23,969 nucleotides of DNA from Bremia lactucae (taxonomy: Eukaryota; Oomycota; Peronosporomycetes; Peronosporales; Peronosporaceae): positions 209,577 to 233,545 of the forward strand of contig NC_090622.1 in assembly GCF_004359215.1 (NCBI RefSeq), read 5' to 3'. The translations under genes were made by a program, and so were the position numbers. Shown one piece after another: positions 1 to 8,471 of the stretch. Within the stretch, counting starts at the first letter, position 1. Every line of letters starts with the position of its first letter. The notes beneath the pieces were generated by a model. That model did no database searches, had not been told where the DNA came from, and worked only from the letters and a program-made list of their open reading frames with translations.

Positions 1-1040
1 TGCCTTGATCTTTATGGGATCAGGGTGCAAGCCGTGTTTGCCGACGATGCATCGAAGAAGTAATATTTCGCTTGCAGCGAATATTCACTTCTTGAGATTT
101 GCGTACAACTTATGCTTGTAAGAACCTGACAAACGTGAATTTTATGAGCTTCCAAGTCCGGCTTCCCGTCCATAGCCCGGCTATGGACGAATATATCGTT
201 AAAATAACACATTGCGAATTCTCGCACCCGTCTCAACAGATTTGTTACCCATCTGTTGTATGTTGCAGGGGCGTTACTAATCCCCTGTGGCACACTAGCC
301 ATTCCCAGAGCATCCCACTTGGAGTGCTCACTGCTGTGTACGGGATGACCCGTTCACGCATAAGGATTCGATAAAACGCATCCATCAGATCCAAAGACGA
401 AAAGATGGTACTCTTAATCTCTAATACTTCATTGAACCTCTAATTTTTAATTCCATGCGAGTTGCTAAATATAAAGCACTCGACATGAGATCGAGCTCAA
501 ACCGGGATCGAAGCACTGTGTCACGAAGCAGTGGTCACTGCCTCGTGAACAAGTGCCTGTGATCGATAAATTATTACTCGATCGATTTAAAGCGGGCCCT
601 ATTAGGGAGTCAACCTCCCCACATAGCTCTCCGACCTTCTATGTGCGATAGCCACAGGAGGGTGGGGGTAGTGCACGCATTCAACAAACTGCATGCTGGA
701 ACGGTACCGCCTCAAATGCCGATACCTAGAAAAGACGTAATCGTCGATGGTATGTCTAAGAGTGAAGCTGCTCTAGGTAATACATCCCTGAATTCAATCA
801 AATCCTCATAAAGCGGATTTGTCTTAAGTGACTCCCGGGATTGAGTAGTATATCTCTCAATCGTATCTTCACATCGAGGACACTTTCGTCCATTGATGAG
901 CTGCTGAGAACCTGTTCATTCTCTGCAAAAATTACCGCTGACCGAGTATCGGTTACGTATTCGTCCTCTGTGATGAGTACGCAGATGCTTAAGCTTACCA
1001 CTATGCAGATCTTTCAAGAAACGTTTAGATTCTAGAGTTG
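1..1040 (-). pseudogene. Reverse transcriptase, degraded, copy A
   Basis: The longest open piece is 12-302 on the minus strand. It matches the gypsy RT palm: a QGISNAPATYNRWVT motif, then YFNDIFVHSRAMDGK. The catalytic YxDD box reads YFND, so the first aspartate of the pair is asparagine, which should kill polymerase activity. Upstream, around 300-420 in another frame, the earlier RT motif with LDLMDAFYRI and TAVSTPSGMLWEW can be read and keeps the first catalytic Asp. The N-terminal connection (FAENEQVLSSSSMDESVLD) lies at 798-1001. At least two frameshifts separate these pieces. The protein would copy element RNA into DNA inside virus-like particles. Confidence 0.88.
521..548. repeat. Near-perfect hairpin in RT pseudogene
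   Basis: Arms at 521-533 and 536-548 pair at 12 of 13 positions around a 2-base loop. The same hairpin occurs in copy B near 19760-19787. It is one of many short inverted repeats in the retroelement DNA of this window. Confidence 0.85.
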
Positions 1041-1189
1041 TTAATTAAGTAATCTCCGAAATTAACTTTAAAGGCGCATACAGATATAGAGCTTAAGCGC
1101 CTTCTTTTGATCCGTATTCAGCCAAAAAATATAAGTATGTCTTGTTTTCTTCCTGGAATTCCTTTTCCACAGGCTGCCGAGCAATTATT

Positions 1190-1641
1190 CCCTCGGGATG
1201 CTGAAGTCTAGTCACTTAAGCATTTCTTTTTGAGGAGCTTTCAACTCAAGTACGTGGGGGCTAAGGCATCTTTACGCATCGAAGCTGCCAGCTGATTATT
1301 GGCTCATATATTTTGAGCCAACGTTAACCTAGGATGACATCAAATTTGTCATCCAAATCCAGTACGATGTGTTAATCAACGTACTATTAATATATTAACG
1401 TGCTGTGAAATTTCACTACGCGTTTCATCCTTTTTGTCGATGCGCCTGTCGCTAGACGCACCGTTATCCTCGTTGGGGGATTGTCGCGCTCAATATCTTT
1501 GAGCCTATAACCCTCTAGCGACTGGCGACGAATTAAGTTTTTTGACGCCTTACAGCCCACTTGGGCTCTAAGTGACAGATCATGTATCACTTTAAATTCA
1601 AGGTGATGAGGGATACCTCTCCACCAGGTTCGAAGACACAT
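1190..1641 (-). pseudogene. Retroviral-type aspartic protease, degraded, copy A
   Basis: On the minus strand the pieces read KNLIRRQSLEGYRLKD, then PPTRITVRLATGAS, and further on DLDDKFDVILG. This is the layout of the pepsin-like protease between gag and RT in oomycete gypsy elements. The DVILG segment matches the conserved hydrophobic ILG motif. The active-site triplet expected just before KNLIRRQSL (a D-x-G-A pattern) reads GCKA, so the catalytic Asp and the Gly are both changed. A stop after LIY at 1387 and another right after DVILG break the frame. The protease would process the gag-pol polyprotein. Confidence 0.75.
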
Positions 1642-1823
1642 AATGATTGTGTGTCTGGAGCAACTTTCGTCAAGAGATTTGCAAATTTTCTTGAGGTTGC
1701 TGGATCAGTAGGGCGTTGCACCCCTACTGACCTCGACCGTTTTTTGGCGGTCCGCCTCGCTGTTGCGATTTCGGAACAACTTTGGACCCGCGACCGTTGC
1801 CCTTTTAGGCATTCGATCCATAA

Positions 1824-2693
1824 TTACGTTCCGTACCTCTCAGTTGGGCGTGGAGCACTACACTCATGAGCGTAGTAACCTAAATTTTGGCAGCGATGGC
1901 ATTCCTGTGATCGCTTACTGTTCGGAAAGCGAGGTCTCTCGCTTTCGACGTAAGAAAGGTCCATGGGTTCTGGACCTCTTAACTCGTGTCGTCTTGGAGG
2001 ACGATATGATGACGAACTAGCTTGAGCCTGTCTCAAGCTAAAGTCCTCCTGTTCCGCAACAGATATTGCTTCTTCAAGCGTATCCAGTTCCAAGCGGAGC
2101 AGGTGGATCTTTACGGGACCATCCGTAAGACCTTGCATGATTACAGAAATCAATGTGTGTTCATGAGCTTTGTTCGTAATACAACTTGCTAAGACTCGTA
2201 TGTGCACGGCATAATCGTGAACATCATGCTTGCCTTGCTTGAGTTTCAGAAGCTTTGAACGAGCTCTGAACTCAGCCGTAAGTGGTTCAAACGTCTGTTT
2301 GAGCCGGGCGCTTTAAAAGCCTCTAGCGACCCAAAGACATATGGTCGCGCAAATTAAGGCCCAATGCCCAAGTTTTGGCACGACCTGCCAAATTAGACTC
2401 AGCAAATGCGACTTGCAATTGCTCGTCGACGGTGTGACGTCCCCCTTTGGCATCGTCCAACTCGACAAACCATATCAAGAGGGAGTCTTTTTCGACTTCC
2501 CTATACTTAGAGATGTCAATTCTTAATGTTTCGGGACGACGCGTTCGCGTCATCCCAGGCACAGGGGTCTGAACCTGTTGTAAACTCAACAATTTTGCCT
2601 GTTGAGAGCCTTGCTAGTTCAGCAAGGCTACTTTTTCCTCCATTTCGTCAAGCTCATGTGGTATGGGATTGGCGATGGTTGATTGGTGGGCAT
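1824..2693 (-). pseudogene. Gag polyprotein with altered zinc knuckle, copy A
   Basis: A plausible start is the ATG at 2693 (MPTNQPSPIPYH). Recognisable capsid-type gag sequence reads LRIDISKYREVEKDSLLIWF (2323-2592), then after a frameshift ISVIMQGLTDGPVKIHLLRL and ELDTLEEAISVAEQEDFSLR (1824-2207). The C-terminal knuckle reads CHRCQNLGYYAHEC. The CX2CX4HX4C spacing is kept, but the zinc-binding His is Tyr. Gag would form the particle core and bind element RNA. The frameshift near 2210-2320 and the knuckle change make function unlikely. Confidence 0.88.
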
Positions 2694-2880
2694 CCTGTCT
2701 ACAATGGCAGCAATGCCAAGATTGCATCGTTTCCTACGGTCGAACTCATTCGTTCAACCGCACTGCTTTCTATGTCACTAAGAAAGATATAGCTTTCAGA
2801 AGAAACGTGATTTGTATTCCCACTACCATCTAACATGGACATGTTAGATGATGGAATTGTGGTCCTTGGACGGACTACAA

Positions 2881-2890
2881 AGTGCTACCA
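2881..2890 (-). other. Primer-binding site, copy A
   Basis: On the minus strand the sequence two bases inside the 5' LTR is TGGTAGCACT, so a tRNA ending in AGTGCTACCA would pair. The last eight bases (TGCTACCA) equal the 3' end of typical eukaryotic initiator Met tRNA, although the next base differs. The same site occurs in copy B, and a related CTACCA plus GG spacer stands beside the LTR at 6657. Confidence 0.6.
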
Positions 2891-2892
2891 GG

Positions 2893-3331
2893 TGTAACGG
2901 GGCGCTGCGACTTGTACTGCTTCAACACAAGTCCACTTCGCACTGCCTCAGTGTGAAACGTGCCTCACATCACTTCACGTGTACTAGTACGTGCAGAGGG
3001 AGACTCTCTCTAAAGCACTTGCTTTAAAGAGGGTTAATTCAAAACTGTATCAATAAAATTAGGTTCTACTGTTCTATCTACTTAATACTGACTTAATTAT
3101 AAATTAATACAAAACACGTAATAAAGTCTTATCTGTCTTTCTCTTTGCGCGCACCCAGCACTGACTGGACCGCGGAAAAAGCAGATATAATGGTCTATAT
3201 TTATCAATGGGTAAGCTCTTAGAATATTACCATGTAAAGTAATTTTCTCCAAAATATTATCGACCTTTTACATAATATAATAAATATCAACCTTTAAATG
3301 TTAATTTTTAGTATCGATACACCCCATTACA
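2893..3331 (-). repeat. LTR of chromovirus family, copy A (439 bp)
   Basis: It starts TGTAACGGGG and ends CCCCATTACA, a 10-base terminal inverted repeat with one mismatch and TG...CA ends. Homologous LTRs lie at 22123-22546 and 15596-16023, and an inverted fragment starts at 11629. The left side carries the primer-binding site, so it serves as the 5' LTR of copy A. Its right side looks like the tract before a 3' LTR, so it may also end a tandem neighbour. Confidence 0.88.
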
Positions 3332-3765
3332 TCACTTTTCGCTTAAATGACAGTCACTCTGACAGTCATTGGATGGAGTGGTCACTATATGACCACTGAA
3401 TAACTGCGTTAAGGAAGATTGTTACTTGTTTGCGACCGCAGTTGTTCCGGAGTCAAAAATAAGCAACATTCACTCTAAGTTGTTAATTAGAAAGCGGTAT
3501 TGAGGATGGTAGTGACTTGTTCGCGACTCAAGTAGTTCTGGAGTCAAAAATCAGAAACGGCTTACCTCTGCTGATAGTGACTTGTTTGCGACTGCAGTAG
3601 CTCTGTTGTTCAAAAGAGAAACTTTATCTTGAGTATGAAGAACGTGACACTTACGTTTGTACTTCAACATTAAGAATGCACTTTCCGAACGGCTTTCAAC
3701 CGTTCGATACGGTGAGCCGGCACCGTCTGTTTCAACTAGTGACACTTACCGCTCTCGTTGAACTC
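3332..3765. other. Rearranged 3'-region of a gypsy element
   Basis: The first 70 bases right of the LTR resemble the bases right of the LTR at 16023 (polypurine-tract side of copy B). Further right, 3630-3740 resembles 17000-17100 in inverted orientation. This stretch is therefore a joint of pieces from the 3' end of the chromovirus family, one of them flipped. An ORF at 3551-3745 (minus) contains SAFLMLKYKR, similar to SAYSMLKYER of the plus-strand ORF at 16567-17079. No functional gene is seen here. Confidence 0.6.
3421..3625. repeat. Three degenerate direct repeats (about 46 bp)
   Basis: Units starting near 3422, 3513 and 3578 share TKACTTGTTYGCGAC followed by a GTAGTTCTGGAGTC-like stretch. 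Spacing is irregular (91 and 65 bases). The same array occurs in the right copy around 22637-22840. Function unknown. Confidence 0.6.
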
Positions 3766-4123
3766 TGATATTGACGAGAGCATACTTCATAGCAAGTAAC
3801 TCTTTGTCATGAGCTGGGTAGTTCTTTTCCGCAGCTTTAAGCTGGCTAGACTTGAACGCAATAACACGTTCATGCCCATCAACATCTGTTTGAAATAGAG
3901 CACTGCCAATGACAAAATCTTTGGTTAAGGCTGCCAAGCCAATTTCATGACGAACATTTCGATCCGGAGGTAAAACAGATGGTGGATTATTTTACACCAC
4001 ATCTTGGAATTCCTTGATCAAGAATTAAAATGAATCTATAGAATCTTTAAAGATCGATGACCCATTCCGCGCACCAAGTGCATCTTTTGTGTCATCCCTT
4101 CGTCTAGAAGTGACGATGAGTTT
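3746..4123 (-). pseudogene. RNase H fused to the RT N-terminus by internal deletion (element R)
   Basis: The minus strand reads NPPSVLPPDRNVRHEI, the segment just before the gypsy RT domain. It is followed at once by DFVIGSALFQTDVDGHERVI and [20 protein letters not shown], the start of the RNase H-like domain. The whole RT fingers-palm-thumb region, normally several hundred residues between these blocks, is missing, with the joint near 3925-3940. The reading frame is kept across the joint, though a stop lies just upstream (within the DVV-NNPP stretch). The RNase H part ends abruptly near 3765, where unrelated sequence begins. The right copy shares the joint but is more decayed. Confidence 0.75.
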
Positions 4124-4781
4124 ATGTCAACCATAGGTCGAATGACTACCAAATCAGATAAGTCACCAGCTTTTAAGGCTCGACCGCATTCATCAATAGA
4201 CATTTCGTCTAGCTCTAAAAGGGCATGTAACGAGCGGCTTGCCGCAAGGCTAACTTCTCCCTCAATGTTACCAGCTACGCCATTTAAAAGCCTATGTACT
4301 GTACTTGCTTCCTGTTGAATGCTGTAGCCGGATGCTCACTCGTATCACTTTGTGAATGTATACACGCTTCGTGTCCACCCTGTCTTGAGGTGGAAACACT
4401 ACGCCTCTTAAAGGCCGGGACATTCACGTCCTCGGGGTTTCCAGCCTGTATTGATTCTATACAAGACATGGTGTTTAATTTGTCATCCGACAAGGAGTTG
4501 ACAAACTTAACTTCCTTATTCAGCGAACGTTTACGTGTCGCTTCATGTGCATTAGGAGTCTTTGACCCAAAATACCCTGGCGAACTGCCAATAGTGTCAC
4601 TATTGACACTCAGTATGGTGCCACCTCGGCCAACCACACTCGGTGAGCTTAGACGTGCCACTCTACGTGTCTCAGGGATATTGCACCCTTGAGGTCCTGA
4701 CGGACCGCCAACAGTGTCACTACTGACATACAGTATGATGCCACCTCGGCCGATCATACTCGGTGGACTTAGACGTGTCAC
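4124..4781 (-). pseudogene. Gag-pol linker region of element R, frameshifted
   Basis: A 165-codon open frame (4284-4781) ends SRQGGHEACIHSQ...NRKQVQYIGF and meets a stop at 4284. The next frame continues with NGVAGNIEGEVSLAASRSLH and ELDEMSIDECGRALKAGDLS down to about 4124. A missing base in the T-run near 4286-4290 explains the break. These motifs lie between protease and RT in oomycete gypsy polyproteins; no enzymatic role is known to me. The same frameshift is present at 23480, so it predates the duplication. The plus-strand ORFs over this region are shadows. Confidence 0.65.
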
Positions 4782-4820
4782 TCCACGTATCTCAGGGATA
4801 TTGCACCCTTGATGATTCGG
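4581..4820. repeat. Tandem duplication, two 120-bp units
   Basis: The unit at 4581-4700 is followed directly by a similar unit at 4701-4820, about 90% alike by eye. The period of 120 keeps the reading frame, so the minus-strand protein holds two roughly 40-residue units, each with IGRGG or VGRGG and SDTxG motifs. The right duplicate copy (from 23777) has the same tandem and is cut by the window end. Confidence 0.85.
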
Positions 4821-5029
4821 CCTTAGGCCAACGATGCTTTCAGCATTTGGTGAATCGTTATTACAACGAGTGTACTCGACGGAGTAAGTGCCGTTCCACT
4901 TATTACTGCTAAGCCGGACTCAGAATCTATGGTTTTAAAATTTTTGTTACTAACTCAGACATGCCAATGCCTAAAATATTGATAGACTCATTCAGTGAAC
5001 CGCGCCATTAGCGCTTTTGTTGCCTAGCA
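4821..5029. other. Unassigned part of element R
   Basis: This stretch links the protease and the repeat-bearing linker of element R on the minus strand. I see no conserved motif or long frame in it. Confidence 0.5.
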
Positions 5030-5400
5030 AATGTGGGTTCGTGACTCTCCAAAATTTTGCTAGGAACGTGGCGCGTGGCGCCAAAGGTCTTAGACCTTCA
5101 ACCGATCCATGGCTCATACTGCTCTAGCCAGGCCATACCATGGATGAGATCATATCTCGGATCCCAATCAAGATCTAGACAGCGTTCCATACTATCAAAG
5201 TCCAGACATTATATAACTAAGTTCAATGGAAGTTTGGGAACAGTGACACGAGTCCCAGTTGCTAAGCGAACAGTGATTGTATCATATTCGTGCACTTTAA
5301 GCGCCTCAACGAATTAATGACTTCGTTCAAGGGATCGGCGTCAAGTATAATTCCAAGACGCTCCTGAGTCAACTAAACTGACCACGGCTTATGAAAGCCC
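5030..5400 (-). pseudogene. Retroviral-type aspartic protease of element R
   Basis: The minus strand carries the active-site triplet DSGA (codons at about 5357-5370), then in another frame TITVRLATGTRVTVPKLPLN, then DLIHGMAWLEQYEPWIG, where family members have the ILGMxWL hydrophobic motif. Here Leu is replaced by His. Stops after NLVI and after PWIG and a frameshift after DSGAS disable it. The motif set differs from the protease of copies A and B, so R is a distinct gypsy lineage. Confidence 0.8.
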
Positions 5401-5640
5401 TTTACAGTCGCTTGAGCGACTAGCTAGCCAGGCTTGTGCTCTCGCCCGTGTCATTAAGCACCGAGCTAATTGGGGCTAGGTTCTGTTGATTCTCACCTCC
5501 TGGAGGTTCAACAGAGCCAAGGTCTTCCCCATTAGGGCGCCCCGCATCTACTAGGTATCGACATTTTCCCGTACTGTACCGTATCTCTGATGTTGGTCGG
5601 AGTTGGAGCTCATTCGAGCTTTACGCGAATTTCGAAGAGG

Positions 5641-6522
5641 GCAGGCAGGGCGTAAATGTTTCGTGCTTCCGCACATATAACATCTACGGATGGTCTTATA
5701 CTGTTAAACAGCTTGAAGAGCCTCTTCTCCTTCCTCAGCAAGGTTTAAATCCATGGATTCCGCTCTATTAGACGGAACCCATGTGCTCGAAGAGCTTGTT
5801 CGGTAGACAGGCGTGCTAACGCGAGCAGACCTAAAGTCGAACTTGGCGCCTTGCGCTATGGCAACTGCCTCTTCGGACGTAGCAGGATGAGATCGGAATA
5901 ATTCCGTCCGGGCAACGTTGTCATTGAGGCCCCCCATAAAGATTCTTACTACAATTGCTTCTTGCACCGGGTCTTGATGCACAGATGCAATGAGAGGTCA
6001 TAACTCCTGGACAAAGCGTCTAAGGTTCTTTTACCCTTTCGAGTCGCAAGAAGCCGTGCTCACATGCGAAAAGCCTGATCAGGCGGTGCAAACATGCTCG
6101 TCATTTACTGTTTTAGCGAATCCAATGAGGGATAAAGTCGTGTTTTGACTTGCTGCACGATAGTGCCAACTTCATGGCCTTACCTCCAAGTTCAGAAGTG
6201 GCCATAGCACCTATTGCCGTTCGGTTAGGAACAAGACGGAATCAATGGACATTTCCATCTGCTAAACCCAAAAAGGGTGATTTTCTCTCTCTTTTCCCTC
6301 ATATGTCTTCACATTTACAGTTAGATGGCGAGCCCTCAGCTCTAATTCAAGTATAGAGATGTACCTGGTTGGCATAGATGCCGCTACGTGGTCCTCTACC
6401 TGACCTATCAGGGAGGCTACGTATCGCACGAAAGCTTGAAGCCTTGCATGCAGGGCCTCTGGTCTCTGGGAGATAATCAATTCCACGTGTTCAAGCCCAA
6501 AAAAGGTTTTTGGGCTTGTCAT
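5641..6522 (-). pseudogene. Gag of element R with intact zinc knuckle motif
   Basis: The N-terminal piece (6262-6522) ends LTVNVKTYEGKERENHPFWV, a gag start typical of one oomycete gypsy group. The C-terminal piece (5704-5982) holds VRIFMGGLNDNVARTELFRS and EEAVAIAQGAKFDFRSAR. After a stop at 5704 comes CYMCGSTKHLRPAC (5641-5682), a complete CX2CX4HX4C RNA-binding knuckle. The middle (about 5983-6261) is frameshifted, though SVHQDPVQEA and FVQEL can be read. Gag would form the particle core; this copy cannot make a full protein. Confidence 0.85.
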
Positions 6523-6644
6523 AAGCGGCGCATTGCGCTTCTGAAAGTTCTGGAACCTCTTCCATTTTCGTGATGATTTAGTTTTGTAAGGATGCGGGCG
6601 TAGATTGACTACGAGTGTATAGCTTCAGAAAGTAACCTTTCCCA

Positions 6645-6654
6645 TTTTCTACCA
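6645..6654 (-). other. Primer-binding site, element R
   Basis: On the minus strand TGGTAGAAAA follows the LTR after a 2-base spacer (GG on either strand context), so the priming tRNA would end TTTTCTACCA. This differs from the copy A/B site beyond the last CTACCA, consistent with a different family. Confidence 0.5.
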
Positions 6655-6656
6655 GG

Positions 6657-7137
6657 TGTAGCGGAGCTATCTCGCTCATAAAGTCAGAGGAAGACTTTCA
6701 GACTGAGAGAGTCACTTAGTCTATTGAACTAATGGGCTAACAACTCAGGGAATGTTACAAGCTATTAAAGTTTAAGGAATCCTAATTAAAGAAATTTAGG
6801 GGTTCGTAGAACCAAGTGGCAACTAGAGCCCAAAAGGATATACCTTAGAAAGGCTTCTATCTCTTACAGATCAATTTGCAAGCCTTAGGAAGGCACTTAA
6901 CGCTTTAAGATCAATAGGGAAACTTAACTCTATTTAGTTAAATCTTAAAACCTTACTCTAGCTAATTTAAATAGATTTTGGCCGCCAGATTCATATCTGG
7001 CGGCGACCACATTTGTTACCCATGATATATGGGATTTAAGCAACTAACTAATTAAAAATTAGATAAAAGGGTATTTTACCCATAAGTTAATGTACTACCA
7101 CAACAACTGTTATCCAACCGATGTGTGCCCCATTACA
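6657..7137 (-). repeat. 5' LTR of element R (481 bp)
   Basis: The segment begins TGTAGCGGAG next to the primer-binding site and ends GCCCCATTACA, giving TG...CA ends with a partly matching terminal inverted repeat. The interior is unrelated to the LTRs at 2893 and 15596. No second copy of this LTR is seen, so the 3' end of element R has been lost or replaced. Confidence 0.75.
6981..7004. repeat. Perfect 10-bp hairpin in LTR
   Basis: GCCGCCAGAT and ATCTGGCGGC flank a TCAT loop. It lies inside the element R LTR. It could be a regulatory or transcript structure, or part of the general hairpin enrichment of the repeat DNA. Confidence 0.85.
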
Positions 7138-7874
7138 ATAATCGTTAATTTTGATAGCCAAGCCGTGAAACAGAGTAAGAAATCTTCCTCTTTTGTAATA
7201 AATGACTTTTGCTTTGTTATTTAGTCTTCTATGAGAGCATTAATTAAATTACCGACGGTGCCACCATATGGTAAGCAAAAAATTCGGGTAAGAAAGAAGC
7301 ACGTTTCTGTATATTCGTCCAAGCCGTTTAATCCCATTAATATTCAAGTGCTTGCATGACATAATTTGTGGCTGTAAACGCGACTTCGACAATACAACTG
7401 ACGCGTCACAACTGGATGTGCTTTTCGGTCGATATTCAAGATAGGTTCAACGGGTGCGCCGTGTCTTTCTCGGGTAGCATTTAATAAATTCTCATTCATA
7501 AACCCATTTCTAGCGGCAGGAGTGAACAACCGAAGTAGTTGGGTGCGAGAAGCCAAGAAGTCAGTCGTAACTATTCACGAGTTGCGCGACTCTGTGGATC
7601 GCTACAAGTCAGTTTACCTGACATAATGTACAACGATTTGACGATCATCAGCTAAATTAGGGAACCAATAAAGGCATTCCCATTTGGTATTGCCAGACAC
7701 CCTTCCCAACTGTTTTTTTTAATTAAATAAAAAGAACACGTTAAAAACAGACCGTTTCATTATTCCGCTATATCGCAAAATTGCTAGTCGTCTTCAGATC
7801 CCTTTTGGACTTATGTACACCCCCGCTAAATTACTTGTGGGATCCGGTATTGCCACACCCCTTAATTATCCACC

Positions 7875-7916
7875 TCTGTATTTATGAAAGTAGCGTCTGT
7901 ATTTATGAGAGTAGCG
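7875..7916. repeat. 21-bp tandem repeat, two units
   Basis: TCTGTATTTATGAAAGTAGCG at 7875-7895 is followed directly by a unit with one substitution at 7896-7916. No role is apparent. Confidence 0.9.
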
Positions 7917-8426
7917 TAATGGTAGCAACTTGTTGATAACTAGAATATATATTGGGAAACCTTTAAGCAGGCCCTTCTAGCTTCAGTAGCTCGTAAGATC
8001 TGCACAAAGACTTCGCAATATATGCGTACTTTCATGTTAAATAGCAAGATGCTTTGTCAACGAAGAAATAACGAACGAAAGCCGACAAAAGCTGAAACAT
8101 GAGGGAATTGTGGCTCATGGTCGGTACAAAAAAGAGCACTTCGATTCGCCTTTTTGACGCACTTCCGCAGAAGGTTGTAGAAGTAAAGTAAAATGAATTT
8201 ATCATTAGCTTGACCTCCAAAGACTTTCTAGCACGCACGGTCTTATCGTTTATTTCCAGCTCAACTTATCCTTTGTTGCTCGGTTTGCTGTTCTTTCATT
8301 CTTTCATTTCGCTTTTTTTATGACTTGCCAATCAATTGCAGGCTTTATTGGCGATTTCTCCACTGTTAAAAACAGTACATTTAACATTGCCAAACGAAAA
8401 AACGATTTCTGATGTGCCCATGGGCG

Positions 8427-8471
8427 ATCACACCCATTACAATACTCTCATCTAATTAAGTAGGGTGTGAT
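8427..8471. repeat. Inverted repeat, 9-bp arms
   Basis: ATCACACCC at 8427-8435 pairs with GGGTGTGAT at 8463-8471 across 27 bases. It may be a chance match or a trace of a small mobile element; no terminal structure confirms either. Confidence 0.6.

Larger units (their letters stand above)
1..3331 (-). mobile_element. Ty3/gypsy chromovirus-type element, copy A (5' part, window-truncated)
   Basis: Reading on the minus strand, the order is LTR (2893-3331), primer-binding site, gag, protease and reverse transcriptase, which is the gag-PR-RT order of Ty3/gypsy elements. The element runs off the left edge inside RT. Copy B at 15596-22546 shows what should follow: RNase H, integrase and chromodomain. 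Many stops and frameshifts show that the copy is dead. Confidence 0.9.
1..4773. repeat. Large direct repeat, left copy
   Basis: This segment recurs in the same orientation at 19240-23969. By eye the copies are about 97-98% identical over most of their length, with small indels: the offset goes from 19239 at the left to 19230 at the LTR start, 19215 after the LTR and 19196 at the right end. The copy includes part of one gypsy element, its LTR, and part of a second, different gypsy family. The duplicated unit therefore crosses element boundaries and is not one transposon. Both copies are cut by the window edges, so the true length is unknown. Confidence 0.95.
3746..7137 (-). mobile_element. Ty3/gypsy element R, internally deleted
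   Basis: On the minus strand the order is LTR (6657-7137), primer site, gag with CCHC knuckle, protease, linker, then RT N-terminus joined to RNase H. The RT core is deleted and the integrase and own 3' LTR are absent. Left of 3765 it is joined to chromovirus-family sequence. The gag and protease families differ from copies A and B. Confidence 0.8.

Noticed and set aside
2893..3402. A longer LTR ending near 3402
   Set aside because: The terminal inverted repeat closes at 3331, and in the third copy at 11629 the homology stops exactly at that edge.
3421..3625. CRISPR-like array
   Set aside because: Only three degenerate units with irregular spacing, in a eukaryotic repeat region.
4294..4692. 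132-codon plus ORF, also at 23490-23888
   Set aside because: Antisense shadow of the gag-pol linker, whose motifs are on the minus strand.
7344..7556. 70-codon minus ORF (RTQLLRLFTPAARNGFMNENLL)
   Set aside because: The start is TTG, not ATG. The N-terminus looks vaguely like a mitochondrial presequence, but no exon structure or known continuation could be found.
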